A stretch of 64,000 bases of DNA, taken from assembly GCF_017355185.1 (NCBI RefSeq), contig NZ_JADILJ010000009.1:1-64000 (forward strand), in the 5' to 3' direction. The position numbers were made by a program, and so were the translations under genes. The stretch's first letter is position 1, and each line of letters starts with the position of its first letter. The notes below the pieces were generated by a model. The model had not been told where the DNA came from. It did not search any database and saw nothing but the letters and a program-made list of their open reading frames with translations. Positions 33,484-42,360 of this stretch are shown piece after piece. This DNA comes from Rathayibacter sp. SD072. Lineage in GTDB: Bacteria; Actinomycetota; Actinomycetes; Actinomycetales; Microbacteriaceae.

Positions 33484-33930
33484 ATGCCCGACTCGCCGTC
33501 CCCCGCCCGCCGAGCGCGGCGCTCCGTTCCGCGCACGTTCGTCCGGATCCTCCTGGGCCTCGTGCTCGTCTTCGCGGGGGTGGGCCACCTGACCTTCGCG
33601 CGCCAGGCGTTCCAGGCGCAGGTGCCGCCGTGGCTCCCGCTCGATCCGGATCTCGTGGTCGTCGCCTCGGGAGTGGTCGAGATCGCGCTCGGGTCGGCGC
33701 TCGTGCTGCTGGCCCGGTGGCAGATGGTCGTCGGAGTCGTGGTCGCCGCGTTCTTCGTCGCCGTGTTCCCGGGCAATGTCTCGCAGCTCGTCACGCGGAC
33801 GCCGGCCTTCGGGCTCGAGACGGACGCTGCGCGTGCGATCCGCCTCCTCTTCCAGCCGCTGCTGGTGATCGGGGCGCTCTGGTCGACCGGCGTGTTCTCG
33901 GCCTTTCGGTCCCGCCGGCGTCGACCCTGA
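33484..33930 (+). CDS. DoxX-like membrane protein
   Basis: This is a 148-residue membrane protein with four predicted helices, the DoxX/DoxD-like layout. The first helix has RILLGLVLVFAGVGHLTF with the family's buried His. QAQVPPWLP follows, then a second helix around residue 60 and two more. A short basic tail (RSRRRRP) ends it. Such proteins are often linked to quinone or thiol redox chemistry, but nothing here narrows it. It is convergent with the large LuxR gene. Confidence 0.78.
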   Translation: MPDSPSPARRARRSVPRTFVRILLGLVLVFAGVGHLTFARQAFQAQVPPWLPLDPDLVVVASGVVEIALGSALVLLARWQMVVGVVVAAFFVAVFPGNVSQLVTRTPAFGLETDAARAIRLLFQPLLVIGALWSTGVFSAFRSRRRRP

Positions 33931-33938
33931 CGCCTCAC

Positions 33939-34006
33939 CGAGGGAACCCCGGTCCGTCGACGGAACCCGCTGTTCGAGGCTCCCTCGACGGGTCGGGGTT
34001 CCCTCG
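33939..34006. terminator. Inverted repeat between convergent genes
   Basis: Arms 33939-33960 and 33985-34006 are 22 bp with two mismatches, with the word GGGAACCCC. The 24-base loop repeats GGAACCC. It lies between the stops at 33930 and 34024. Confidence 0.6.
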
Positions 34007-34023
34007 CGGAGTCGGACGGGGGC

Positions 34024-36915
34024 TCAGCCGCCCGACGACCGCGCCAGGTACGCGGCCTCGGTGCGCGTCGCCGCGCCGAGCTTGCGGAGGATGTTCGAGA
34101 CGTGCACGCTCGCCGTCTTCACGCTGATGAAGAGCTCCTCGGCGATGGCGCGGTTGCCCAGGCCCTGCGCCACGAGCGCGAGGACCTGGCGCTCGCGGTC
34201 GGTCAGAGGCTCCGCGCCGCCCGGAGCGGCGCCGGCGCCCACGACGGGATCGCCGCGCCCGAGGCGCCGCTCGAACCGGTCGAGGCCGTCGACGAGGAGC
34301 CCGAGCCCGGCGCGCTCCGCGATGACGCGGGCCTCGCGCGCCTCCCGCTCGGCCTCCTCGCGCCGACCGGCGGCCGCCAGCGCCTCGGCGAGGCGGAGCC
34401 GCGAGTAGGGGAGCAGGTGCACCTCCGCGGTGTCCGCCTCGTTCGCCGTGGCGGCGGCCGCCCAGGCGGCGGGGTCGTCGCCCGTTCCGGAGGCGCCGCT
34501 CAGTTCGGCCTCGATCACCGCGATCAGCGCGGCACCCGTCGGCCAGAGGGCGGCCGTCGCGAGGATCTCGCGCAGTCGCGCCTCCGCCTCGACCCGCTCG
34601 CCCCGCCCGTCGAGGAGCGCGACGCCCTCGCGTCGGGCGGCGGCGATGATGCGGGCCACCACCACGAGCAGGAAGAGGTCGGCGGAGGGGAGGGGGCGGT
34701 GGTCGGGTCCGATGGCGTCGCGGACCTCGGCCCACGCGGCCGCGACGTCGCCGTTCTCGAGTGCGATCGCTCCGGCGACCTTGGCCAGGCCGACGAGCGA
34801 GAGCCGCTCGGTGCGCAGCTGACGGCTGAGCGGCTGCCGCCACCGGGCGAGCAGGGACGCCGCCTGCGCGGGATCACCGCGCCAGAGCACGATCCAGATC
34901 TTGCGGCGCTGGAGGTGCGCCGCGAAGCCCAGCGGGGCGTCGAGCTCGAGCGCGCGGTCGAGCAGCTCCTCGGCGCGGCGCCACTCGCCGGTCGAGGCGA
35001 GGGCATCGGCCGTGTTGGCCATCAGCATCGCGCCGAGGGTGCGCGCGACCCCGTGCCGGCGGGCGTGCTCGGCACCCTGCTCGCCCGCGGCGATCGCCTC
35101 GCGGAACCGCCCGAGGAGCGAGAGGGCGTCCGACAGGTTGAGCCAGTACCGCAGTCGGGCGGAGTCGTCCTCGCGCGCGAGTGCGCCGGCCAGCTCGAGC
35201 TGCTCCAGCCCGTCGTCGATCCGGCCGAGCTCGACGAGCGCCATGCCGCGGATGTTCGCCGCGACGCTCCTGCGCCCCTGCGAGCCGACCGCCTCGGCCT
35301 CGGCGGACGCCGCATCGGCGACCGAGACCGCCTCGACGAGATCGGCCTCGAGCATCAGCCGGGCGGCCAGCTCCCCCAGGATCCGCGCGCGCAGCACGCT
35401 CGGCTCCCCGCCCTCGAGCAGGGCGAGCGCCTCGCGCAGCAGGGCGACGGAGCCGACCTGACCGAGGTTGGCGAGGTAGGACGCCTTGTCGCGCAGGAGC
35501 GTCGCCCGGCACGGGGCGCCCAGGCCCTGGATCGCGAGCGCCTCGTCGACCAGCGCGACCGCGCGCTCGCTCTCGCCCGCGTCGCGGAAGTGGTGGGCGG
35601 TGGAGCCGAGGAGGTCGGCTCGATCGCGTCCGCGCGACCCGGCGGGCACCTGCTCCCACAGCTCGAGCGCGCGCTCGCCCATCCGCGCGGCCAGCGCGTG
35701 GGCGAAGGAGGCCCGCGCGTGCGCCATGGCGTCGAGCGAGGCGGCGAAGGCCCGCTCGGAGTCGTGCGCCGCCATCCAGTGGTACGAGATCTCGGAGGCG
35801 GCGGCCGGTCCCCTGCTCTCGAGGGCCTCGGCGTAGCAGGTGTGCGCCCGCACGCGCTCGCCCGGCAGCAGCTCGTCGTGGATCGCGTCGCGCACGAGCG
35901 CGTGCCGGAAGCTGTAGCTGCTGCCGTCGACGACGAGCACGCCGCCCGCGATCGCCTCGCGCGCCGCGGTCTCGACGGCGTCGGCGTCGCCGTCCACCAC
36001 GGCGATCAGGTCGTGCTCGACGCACGTGCCGCCGGCCGAGAGCGTGCGCAGGATCCTCTGCGTCGGCTCGCTGAGCCCGTCGTACCGGGCGAGGAGGACG
36101 TCGCGGAGCGATTCGGGGTAGCACTCGGGCACGTTCGCCGCCTCGGCGCGGGCGAACTCCTCGACGAAGAACGGCACCCCCTCCGTCCGCTCCACCACGA
36201 GGGCGAGATCGCGCGGTGCGACGGCCGTGCCGCGGAGGGAGGCGACCATCGCCTCGACGCCGCGCCGGTCCAGCCGCGCCAGCTCGCGCCGCTGCACACG
36301 GTCGCTCCGCTCGAGCTCGGGGAGCCAGGCGCGCATCGGATCGCCGCGGCGCAGCTGATCGCTCCGGAACGTGAGGACCACGAGGATCCGGCCGGCGCTC
36401 GCGACGCGCACCAGGAAGCGCAGGACCCCGATCGTGGCCGGGTCGACCCAGTGCAGGTCCTCGACCACCAGCACGATCGGACGCAGCCGCGACGCGGTCT
36501 CGAGCGCCACCGTGACCGCCTCGAGCACCGGGGGAGCGGCCGCCGCCGGTTCACCGCTCGCGGGCAGCTCGGGGAGCAGGATGCGCAGCCCCTCGGCCGA
36601 CGGACCGGCCATCGCCGCGAGCTCGTCGGAGCCGACCACGCGCGCCAGCTCGCGCAGCGGTGCGGTGATCGGGGCGTAGGGAGGGGCGTCGCGGTCGAGA
36701 TCGACGCACTGGCCCCGCAGCACGAGAGCCTCGGCCGGAAGCCGCTCGGTGAACTCCGCGACGAGCCGGCTCTTGCCGATGCCGGCCTCGCCGCCGACGA
36801 CCACGGTCCGCGCCCCCTCGACGAGCATCCGCTCGTAGGCGCGCCGGAGGGCGGCGAGGTCGTCGTCCCGTCCGACGAGGACGGACGGGGAGGGCGGAAG
36901 GGGCATGGGAGTCAT
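34024..36915 (-). CDS. Large AAA-type LuxR regulator (LAL/MalT-like)
   Basis: This is a 963-residue regulator. An N-terminal ATPase domain (about residues 10-300) has Walker A GGEAGIGKSR and Walker B-like VVEDLHWVD. A long helical middle (about 350-890) reads as tetratricopeptide-like repeats. The C-terminal LuxR DNA-binding domain has PLTDRERQVLALVAQGLGN and a recognition helix in SVKTASVHVSNILRKL. The family senses ligands and activates catabolic or secondary-metabolite genes. I chose the ATG at 36915; a GTG at 36936 is also possible. No obvious target cluster is adjacent. Confidence 0.9.
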   Translation of the reverse strand: MTPMPLPPSPSVLVGRDDDLAALRRAYERMLVEGARTVVVGGEAGIGKSRLVAEFTERLPAEALVLRGQCVDLDRDAPPYAPITAPLRELARVVGSDELAAMAGPSAEGLRILLPELPASGEPAAAAPPVLEAVTVALETASRLRPIVLVVEDLHWVDPATIGVLRFLVRVASAGRILVVLTFRSDQLRRGDPMRAWLPELERSDRVQRRELARLDRRGVEAMVASLRGTAVAPRDLALVVERTEGVPFFVEEFARAEAANVPECYPESLRDVLLARYDGLSEPTQRILRTLSAGGTCVEHDLIAVVDGDADAVETAAREAIAGGVLVVDGSSYSFRHALVRDAIHDELLPGERVRAHTCYAEALESRGPAAASEISYHWMAAHDSERAFAASLDAMAHARASFAHALAARMGERALELWEQVPAGSRGRDRADLLGSTAHHFRDAGESERAVALVDEALAIQGLGAPCRATLLRDKASYLANLGQVGSVALLREALALLEGGEPSVLRARILGELAARLMLEADLVEAVSVADAASAEAEAVGSQGRRSVAANIRGMALVELGRIDDGLEQLELAGALAREDDSARLRYWLNLSDALSLLGRFREAIAAGEQGAEHARRHGVARTLGAMLMANTADALASTGEWRRAEELLDRALELDAPLGFAAHLQRRKIWIVLWRGDPAQAASLLARWRQPLSRQLRTERLSLVGLAKVAGAIALENGDVAAAWAEVRDAIGPDHRPLPSADLFLLVVVARIIAAARREGVALLDGRGERVEAEARLREILATAALWPTGAALIAVIEAELSGASGTGDDPAAWAAAATANEADTAEVHLLPYSRLRLAEALAAAGRREEAEREAREARVIAERAGLGLLVDGLDRFERRLGRGDPVVGAGAAPGGAEPLTDRERQVLALVAQGLGNRAIAEELFISVKTASVHVSNILRKLGAATRTEAAYLARSSGG

Positions 36916-37005
36916 GGTGCCAGCGGACGCCGACACCGGAGGGGTCCGATGGCGTGCGATGTCGGTTTCCCGCGGGTCCTCGACCGGAACCCGGCGCGCG
37001 GCACC

Positions 37006-37185
37006 TCAGGCGCCGGCGTGATCGGCCCGGTACGTGAGCGCGCGGCGCAGGATCACCCGGAGCCCCGGCCGTGCGGGAGGTGCTTCACGACGCTCCCGGC
37101 GGACCCGCTCGTGCTCGAGCTCGCGTTCGAGGCGGCGCTCGCGCTCCTCGAGCAGCGCGGGGAAGGAGTACTCGCTCAGCATCAT
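37006..37185 (-). CDS. Small basic-acidic helical protein
   Basis: This is a 59-residue protein starting MMLSEYSFPALLEERERRL, then a strongly charged helix (Glu/Arg repeats) and a basic tail RVILRRALTYRADH. I do not recognise a family. A GAGAGGA site sits just before the ATG at 37185, which makes this start better than the upstream one at 37242. It shares an inverted upstream motif with the divergent small gene at 37465, so the two may be co-regulated. Confidence 0.6.
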   Translation of the reverse strand: MMLSEYSFPALLEERERRLERELEHERVRRERREAPPARPGLRVILRRALTYRADHAGA

Positions 37186-37238
37186 CTCGGTCCTCTCGTC
37201 GTCGATGTCACGACGCTCGTCCAGGACCGGTGCCGAGG

Positions 37239-37393
37239 GCATCGGGCGGTCGCCCTATCCCGGGCGGCGCTCGGCGCGCTCGGTCTGAGGCGGGAGGGGG
37301 TCAGGGCGCTCCTGCTCGGGCAGGACCGGCGGAGCAGTCGCGCGGATCCGCGCCGTTCCGGGCCGGGACGGGGATAGGGCGATCGCCCGATGC
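37239..37393. promoter_or_regulatory. Paired inverted motif between two divergent small genes
   Basis: Arms 37239-37261 and 37371-37393 are 23 bp with one mismatch, 109 bases apart. Each contains GGGATAGGGC and a palindrome (GGGCGATCGCCC at 37377-37388, GGGCGGTCGCCC at 37244-37255). Each arm points the same way toward its own gene, 53 and 71 bases from the two ATGs. Confidence 0.6.
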
Positions 37394-37464
37394 GCGCGGA
37401 GTGGCTCGGGCGGACCGTTGTCGCAGGGCGCAGAGCACGCCCGTCGCAGAGCAAGGAGTTCGAG

Positions 37465-37596
37465 ATGGTCTTCCTCATCGTCGTCGCCGCCGTCATCGTC
37501 TGGGCGGTCGCCGCGGCCGTCGTCGCCGTCCTGCGGGACGGCCACGGCCCCCGGCCGACGTGGACGGGCACCGAGCGCATCGTCGCCCGCCGCTGA
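37465..37596 (+). CDS. Very small single-pass membrane protein
   Basis: This is a 43-residue protein. The first 24 residues are one hydrophobic helix (FLIVVAAVIVWAVAAAVVAV), followed by a polar tail DGHGPRPTWTGTERIVARR. CAAGGAG lies 8 bases before the ATG. No known family. It is divergent from the 59-residue gene across a shared motif, which supports both as real genes. Confidence 0.6.
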   Translation: MVFLIVVAAVIVWAVAAAVVAVLRDGHGPRPTWTGTERIVARR

Positions 37597-37620
37597 GGCG
37601 GCGCGGGCTGGACGGTGTCC

Positions 37621-37738
37621 CACGAGCCGGAGCCCGGCCGGCTCGCTCGTGCACAGGGTTTCGGCTCGCGGAACGACGTCCGGCTCGCGGAATCAGGACG
37701 ATTCCGCGAGCCGAACGCGTTTCTGCGAGCCGGAGGTG
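37621..37738. repeat. CGAGCCGG repeat cluster between convergent genes
   Basis: The stretch holds at least five copies of CGAGCCGG-like words in both directions. It includes a 14-bp perfect hairpin (37681-37694 with 37700-37713) and a final GCGAGCCGGAGGTG identical to one in the repeat after lpdA at 2349-2362. Confidence 0.75.
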
Positions 37739-37741
37739 CCG

Positions 37742-39763
37742 CTAGGCGGTGCGACGACGGCGCAGCACCGTCAGCGCCGCTCCCGAGAGCAGCAGCACGA
37801 GTGCTCCGCCGAGGAACCCGGACGCGTCGGAACCGGTGTTCGCGAGCGAGCCGTTGTGGCCCCCTCCCGCCACGGGCACCGCCGTCGCGGTGGGCTGCGG
37901 CGACGGAGCGATGGTCGGCTGCTCGGTCGGCGCAGGCGTGACCGGCTCGGTCGGAGCCGGCGTGACCGGAGCCGCGACCGACGTCAGCGACCAGTTCTCG
38001 TCGAAGAAGTCGGCCTGGTCGATCACTCCGCGCGCGGTCGCCCAGTCGATGAGCAGCTGGCGGATCTCGAGGCGCTCGTCGTAGACCAGCGGAGCCGCGG
38101 CGACGGCCGGGTAGGCGCCTCCACCGCTCTGGCGGTAGTTGTTGACCGCCATCACGAAGACGTCGTCATCGGCGACCGGAGTGCCGTCGGGGTGCGCGAG
38201 GTCGCGGATCCGCGATCCGGCCGGCTGCGAGATGTCGATCACGTAGTCCACGCCCGAGAGCGCGTCGTAGTTGTAGTCCGGGATGCCCGTGGGCCGGTCC
38301 TCGGTGACCGCGTTCGTGCCCGTGGCCGGGTCGAACGGGGCGCCGGGGGCGACCTGGGTGAAGTACCGGGCCGAGAACTCGAGGTACTCGCGCACCTCGG
38401 CACCCGTCATCTCGACTCCGCGCAGGGTGTTCTCGTAGATGTAGAGACCGGCGATGTCGCGGATGGTGACCTGCCCCTTCGGGAAGACCGCGGTGCGCGA
38501 GAACGGCGAGGCCTGCGAGATCACCGGGACGTCCGCCCACTGCGTGCCCTCGAGCGCCGTGTCGACGGTCTCGGCCTGGACGTTGTTGATGAAGTCGATG
38601 ATCGGGGTGTCCTCGTAGCGCGAGGTCTCGGCCGAGAGCTCCTCGAGCGACTCCGCGACGGGGGTGTTCACGTAGTCGATGGTCGTCGCGTGCTGCTCGG
38701 CGACCGCGTCGAGGACGGCGGTCGACTCCTCCGGGATGTCGCGCGCGTAGACGGCCTCGGCGACGGGCGCCTCGCCCTCCGACCAGTCGACCTGCAGGTC
38801 GCCGGCGGCGTCGGGCACGAGGTTCAGCGTGACCTCGGTCAGGCCCTGCGCCCAGTAGTAGGGCTGCGTGACGAGCACCTGCTCGCCGGCGACGTTCGTG
38901 AAGAGCGTCTGCGGCACGTCCTGGTGGCTGTGCCCGGCGACGAGCACGTCGATGCCGGGGACCTGGGTCGCGATGTTGTTCACGACGTCCTCGTTGAGGT
39001 CGGCCGGGTCGTAGTCGGCGTCGGCGACGGTGCCCTGACCGGTGTGTGCGAGCACGACGACCACGTCGGCCTCGGCCTGCACCTTCGGGACCCACTCCTT
39101 CGCGGTCTCGACCATGTCGCGGAACTCGAGCACGCCGTCGACGTACTGCTTGTCCCAGACGCGGACGCCCGGGGTGACGAGGCCGAGGACGCCGACCTTC
39201 ACGGTCTCGCCGTCGATCTCGCGCTCGATCACGGTGAACGGCCTGTGGTACGGATCGCCGGTGGCGACGTCGACGACGTTCGCGCCCAGGAGCGGGGCGT
39301 CGAGGTCGTTCTCGTACGCGCCGAGCATGTCGAGCCCGTAGTTGTACTCGTGGTTGCCGACGACCTGGGCGTCGTAGCCGATCGTGTTGAAGGCGGCGGC
39401 CATCGGATGCGTCGTCTCGTCCGCGAGGACGCCCGCGGCTCCGTCGCCGAGCCCGTAGTAGTAGGTGAGGGGAGTGCCCTGGATCGCGTCGCCGTTGTCG
39501 AAGACCATCACGGACTCGTCGCCCTTCTCGGCGCGGAGGCGGTCGACCTCGGTCGCGACGCGCGTGAGTCCGAGGGTGTCCTCGCCCTCGTACGGCGCGT
39601 TCGCGAAGTAGTCCCAGTTGTAGACGTGGCCGTGGGTGTCGGTCGTCGACACGAGCGTGAGCTCGAGGCCGTCGTCGGTGGTGGCCGCGGTCGCCGAGGG
39701 GGCGACGGTGGCCGCTCCGAGGGCGGCGACGACGAGGAGGCTGGCAGCGCGGTATCGGCGCAT
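37742..39763 (-). CDS. Cell-wall-anchored 2',3'-cyclic-nucleotide phosphodiesterase / 3'-nucleotidase
   Basis: This is a 673-residue exported enzyme of the CpdB/UshA type. A signal peptide (about residues 1-26) leads to a metallophosphoesterase domain with STTDTHGHVYNWDYF near 38, GDAIQG, GNHEYNYGL near 137, and AGHSHQD near 280 for the two metal ions. A C-terminal nucleotidase domain follows (about 340-560, with NNYRQSGGGAYP). After a Pro/Thr linker (PVTPAPTEP repeats) it ends in a sorting signal: LANTG, a hydrophobic helix and RRRRTA. Sortase should anchor it to the wall, where it recycles nucleotides for phosphate and nucleosides. AGGACACC precedes the ATG. Confidence 0.92.
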   Translation of the reverse strand: MRRYRAASLLVVAALGAATVAPSATAATTDDGLELTLVSTTDTHGHVYNWDYFANAPYEGEDTLGLTRVATEVDRLRAEKGDESVMVFDNGDAIQGTPLTYYYGLGDGAAGVLADETTHPMAAAFNTIGYDAQVVGNHEYNYGLDMLGAYENDLDAPLLGANVVDVATGDPYHRPFTVIEREIDGETVKVGVLGLVTPGVRVWDKQYVDGVLEFRDMVETAKEWVPKVQAEADVVVVLAHTGQGTVADADYDPADLNEDVVNNIATQVPGIDVLVAGHSHQDVPQTLFTNVAGEQVLVTQPYYWAQGLTEVTLNLVPDAAGDLQVDWSEGEAPVAEAVYARDIPEESTAVLDAVAEQHATTIDYVNTPVAESLEELSAETSRYEDTPIIDFINNVQAETVDTALEGTQWADVPVISQASPFSRTAVFPKGQVTIRDIAGLYIYENTLRGVEMTGAEVREYLEFSARYFTQVAPGAPFDPATGTNAVTEDRPTGIPDYNYDALSGVDYVIDISQPAGSRIRDLAHPDGTPVADDDVFVMAVNNYRQSGGGAYPAVAAAPLVYDERLEIRQLLIDWATARGVIDQADFFDENWSLTSVAAPVTPAPTEPVTPAPTEQPTIAPSPQPTATAVPVAGGGHNGSLANTGSDASGFLGGALVLLLSGAALTVLRRRRTA

Positions 39764-39906
39764 CGGTGTCCTGTTCGCGTGATGGGTGGAGAGTGAACGT
39801 CTTCGAACCTAGGCCGGATGTGTGAACGCGTCATTACGTGTTCGAGAGCATTGCTCGGCAATGCGGTCGGCCCGCGGTCCCCGGAGCGGTCCCGGAGCCG
39901 CTCCGC

Positions 39907-39912
39907 TAGAAT
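39907..39912 (+). promoter_or_regulatory. Probable -10 element of purA
   Basis: TAGAAT is the best -10 in the 258-base region before purA and would give a leader of about 105 bases. I do not recognise a purine riboswitch in that leader. Confidence 0.4.
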
Positions 39913-40021
39913 CGAGCGGCTGGTCGCGCAGAAGCGGCATCTCGATGCCGGGCCGGCCCGCCGAGGCCCGGTGGACCCGAAACGGGCCGGGCGCCCACCT
40001 CCCCGTCGAGAAGGACACGCC

Positions 40022-41308
40022 ATGCCAGCAATCGTCATCACCGGCGCCCAGTGGGGCGACGAGGGCAAGGGACGCGCCACCGACCTCCTCGGCAGCCGCG
40101 TCGACTACGTCGTCAAGTTCAACGGCGGCAACAACGCCGGCCACACCGTCGTCGTGGGCGACGAGAAGTACGCGCTGCACCTGCTCCCCTCGGGCATCCT
40201 GACGCCGGGCGTCGTCCCCGTCATCGCGAACGGCGTCGTCGTCGACATCGAGGTGCTCTTCCACGAGCTCGAGGCGCTGAGCGCCCGCGGCGTCGACGTC
40301 TCGAAGCTGCTCGTCAGCGCCAACGCGCACGTCATCACGAGCTACCACCGCACCCTCGACAAGGTGACGGAGCGGTTCCTCGGCAAGCGCCAGATCGGCA
40401 CCACGGGCCGCGGCATCGGCCCCGCCTACGCCGACAAGATCAACCGCGTCGGCATCCGGATCCAGGACCTCTTCGACGAGAACATCCTGCGCCAGAAGGT
40501 CGAGGGCGCCCTCGACCAGAAGAACCACCTGCTGGTGAAGGTCTACAACCGCCGCGCGATCCTGGTCGAGCAGGTCATGGAGGACCTGCTGCAGTACACC
40601 GAGCGCCTGCGCCCCATGGTCGCCGACACCTCGCTCGTGCTCGCCCAGGCGCTCGACGCCGGCAAGACCGTGCTGTTCGAGGCGGGTCAGGCCACCATGC
40701 TCGACGTCGATCACGGCACCTACCCGTTCGTCACGTCCTCGAACGCGACCTCCGGAGGAGCGGCCACCGGCTCCGGAGTCGCCCCCAACCGCATCGAGCG
40801 CGTCATCGCGGTCATCAAGGCGTACACGACTCGCGTCGGCGCGGGCCCCTTCCCGACCGAGCTCTTCGACGAGTGGGGCGAGTACCTCCGCAAGCAGGGC
40901 TTCGAGTTCGGCACCACGACCGGCCGCCCGCGCCGCTGCGGCTGGTACGACGCCCCGATCGCCCGCTACTCCGCCCGGATCAACGGCGTCACCGACTTCG
41001 TCCTCACCAAGCTCGACGTGCTCTCCGGCCTCGAGACGATCCCCGTCTGCGTCGCGTACGACGTCGACGGCGTGCGCCACGACGAGGTCCCGGTCTCGCA
41101 GAGCGACTTCCACCACGCGAAGCCGATCTACGAGGAGTTCCCCGGCTGGCAGGAGGACATCACCGGCTGCCGCACGTTCGCCGATCTCCCGCAGGCCGCG
41201 CAGGACTATGTCCGCGCGCTCGAGGCGATGAGCGGTGCCCGCTTCTCGGCCATCGGAGTCGGCCCGGAGCGCGAGCAGGTCGTCGTCCTGCACGACCTCC
41301 TCGACTGA
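40022..41308 (+). CDS. purA: Adenylosuccinate synthetase
   Basis: This is a 428-residue GTP-dependent enzyme that joins IMP and aspartate to form adenylosuccinate, the first committed step to AMP. The N-terminal loop WGDEGKGR holds the catalytic base Asp13, and [10 protein letters not shown] carries His41. [12 protein letters not shown] near 126-137 is the IMP-binding loop, and [13 protein letters not shown] near 297 binds substrates. GPER near the C-terminus is also conserved. Length is normal. GAGAAGGACACGCC precedes the ATG. No other pur gene is adjacent. Confidence 0.97.
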   Translation: MPAIVITGAQWGDEGKGRATDLLGSRVDYVVKFNGGNNAGHTVVVGDEKYALHLLPSGILTPGVVPVIANGVVVDIEVLFHELEALSARGVDVSKLLVSANAHVITSYHRTLDKVTERFLGKRQIGTTGRGIGPAYADKINRVGIRIQDLFDENILRQKVEGALDQKNHLLVKVYNRRAILVEQVMEDLLQYTERLRPMVADTSLVLAQALDAGKTVLFEAGQATMLDVDHGTYPFVTSSNATSGGAATGSGVAPNRIERVIAVIKAYTTRVGAGPFPTELFDEWGEYLRKQGFEFGTTTGRPRRCGWYDAPIARYSARINGVTDFVLTKLDVLSGLETIPVCVAYDVDGVRHDEVPVSQSDFHHAKPIYEEFPGWQEDITGCRTFADLPQAAQDYVRALEAMSGARFSAIGVGPEREQVVVLHDLLD

Positions 41309-41313
41309 CCGGG

Positions 41314-42135
41314 TCAGAGGCGGTGCAGGCCGCGTGAGATCGCGGTCACGATCGCACGCTCGACCTCCGGCCACCGCGTCAGCACCTGCGCTGCGGAGAA
41401 GCGGAGGGTGACGTAGCCGTCGACCGCGGCGGCCGTGTCACGGCGGCGGTCGTTCTCGAAGTCGTGCGTCGACCGGCCGTCGAGCTCGACGATGAGGCTG
41501 CGGCCGATCAGGAGGTCGACCCGTCCGACGCCGGGGATCCACGCCTGTGCGACGGCGGTGATGCCGAGCAGATGGAGCCGCCAGCGCGCGAGGGACTCGA
41601 GACCGCTCTGGGCGTCGTCGCGGCAGAAGTCGAGCACCTCGTGGAGTCGGACCGGGCAGAGCCGTCGCAGCTCGACGAGATCGTCGCGGGAGACGAGACG
41701 CTGCTCCCTCGCCGACTCGACGGCGACCAGCATGTCCTCGACTCCCACGGAACGTCCGAGCTGCAGCAGCGAGTGCGGGGGAGAGACGCGCAGGGGCTCG
41801 TCGTCGGGCCACGCGGGATCCCAGTGGAGCCGGACACCTCGGGGTGCGCCGATCCGGGCAGCGTTCGGCACGACGTGCACGTGGAGCTGCGGTGATCGCA
41901 GGACCCACAGCCCGTGGGACCGCGCCGCATCGGTCGCGCCGAGCCTGCCCCCGATCCGGAAGGCCGTGAGCACCTCCGGAGGCAGCCGAGGAGAGGCGTA
42001 CTGCCCCCGGCGGCCCCGCACGAGCGCGCCGTCGGCGACGGCGGCGGCGAGACGGCGGGTGCTCATCCCCGATTCGACCAGTGCCGCCCGACTGGCGGTG
42101 CCGCCGTGGCGGAGCAGTACCGCTTCGATGTCCAT
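41314..42135 (-). CDS. AbiEi-antitoxin-like / DUF559 protein
   Basis: This is a 273-residue protein of a common actinobacterial type. The N-terminus (LLRHGGTASRAALVESGMS and RRLAAAVADGALVRGRRGQY) is a winged-helix like the AbiEi antitoxin DNA-binding domain. The C-terminal 100 residues match the DUF559 endonuclease-like (Vsr/PD-(D/E)xK) fold: GRVDLLIGRSLIVELDGRSTHD then DRRRDTAAAVDGYVTLRFS. The Asp and Glu in VDLL and VELDG are plausible catalytic residues. No toxin partner (AbiEii) is adjacent. It ends 5 bases from the purA stop. Confidence 0.78.
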   Translation of the reverse strand: MDIEAVLLRHGGTASRAALVESGMSTRRLAAAVADGALVRGRRGQYASPRLPPEVLTAFRIGGRLGATDAARSHGLWVLRSPQLHVHVVPNAARIGAPRGVRLHWDPAWPDDEPLRVSPPHSLLQLGRSVGVEDMLVAVESAREQRLVSRDDLVELRRLCPVRLHEVLDFCRDDAQSGLESLARWRLHLLGITAVAQAWIPGVGRVDLLIGRSLIVELDGRSTHDFENDRRRDTAAAVDGYVTLRFSAAQVLTRWPEVERAIVTAISRGLHRL

Positions 42136-42242
42136 GGGCGGAGTGTCGCGGAGGAGAGCCGGACCAGGAGTGCACGGCCTGGTCCCTCGGCGCGGATCTC
42201 CTGGGTGGGGGGGCTGGGGAGGAGTGCCGGCGCTCGGGTCGC

Positions 42243-42328
42243 GTTCACAACGAAGGAAGGATCTGCAGGCGGCGGCGGGGCGGCGGGGTTCGCAGGCCCG
42301 GCAGACCAGTTCTTCCTTCGTTGTGAAC
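42243..42328. promoter_or_regulatory. Inverted motif pair between divergent genes
   Basis: Arms 42243-42259 and 42312-42328 are perfect 17-bp inverted copies. Read toward each gene both are CTTCCTTCGTTGTGAAC. They are 52 bases apart, between the DUF559 gene (start 42135) and the gene at 42361. Confidence 0.7.
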
Positions 42329-42360
42329 ACAAGTGGACCCGGGCGGGGCATGATCGGCGG

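Noticed and set aside
34102-37377. A 1091-residue open frame on the plus strand
   Set aside because: It is antisense to the AAA-LuxR gene, with compositional bias only.
37006-37393. Intrinsic terminator from the 23-bp inverted arms
   Set aside because: The arms are 109 bases apart and lie upstream of both divergent genes, so a regulatory role fits better.
39913-40021. Purine riboswitch in the purA leader
   Set aside because: I could not recognise the conserved junction elements of a purine riboswitch in this GC-rich leader.
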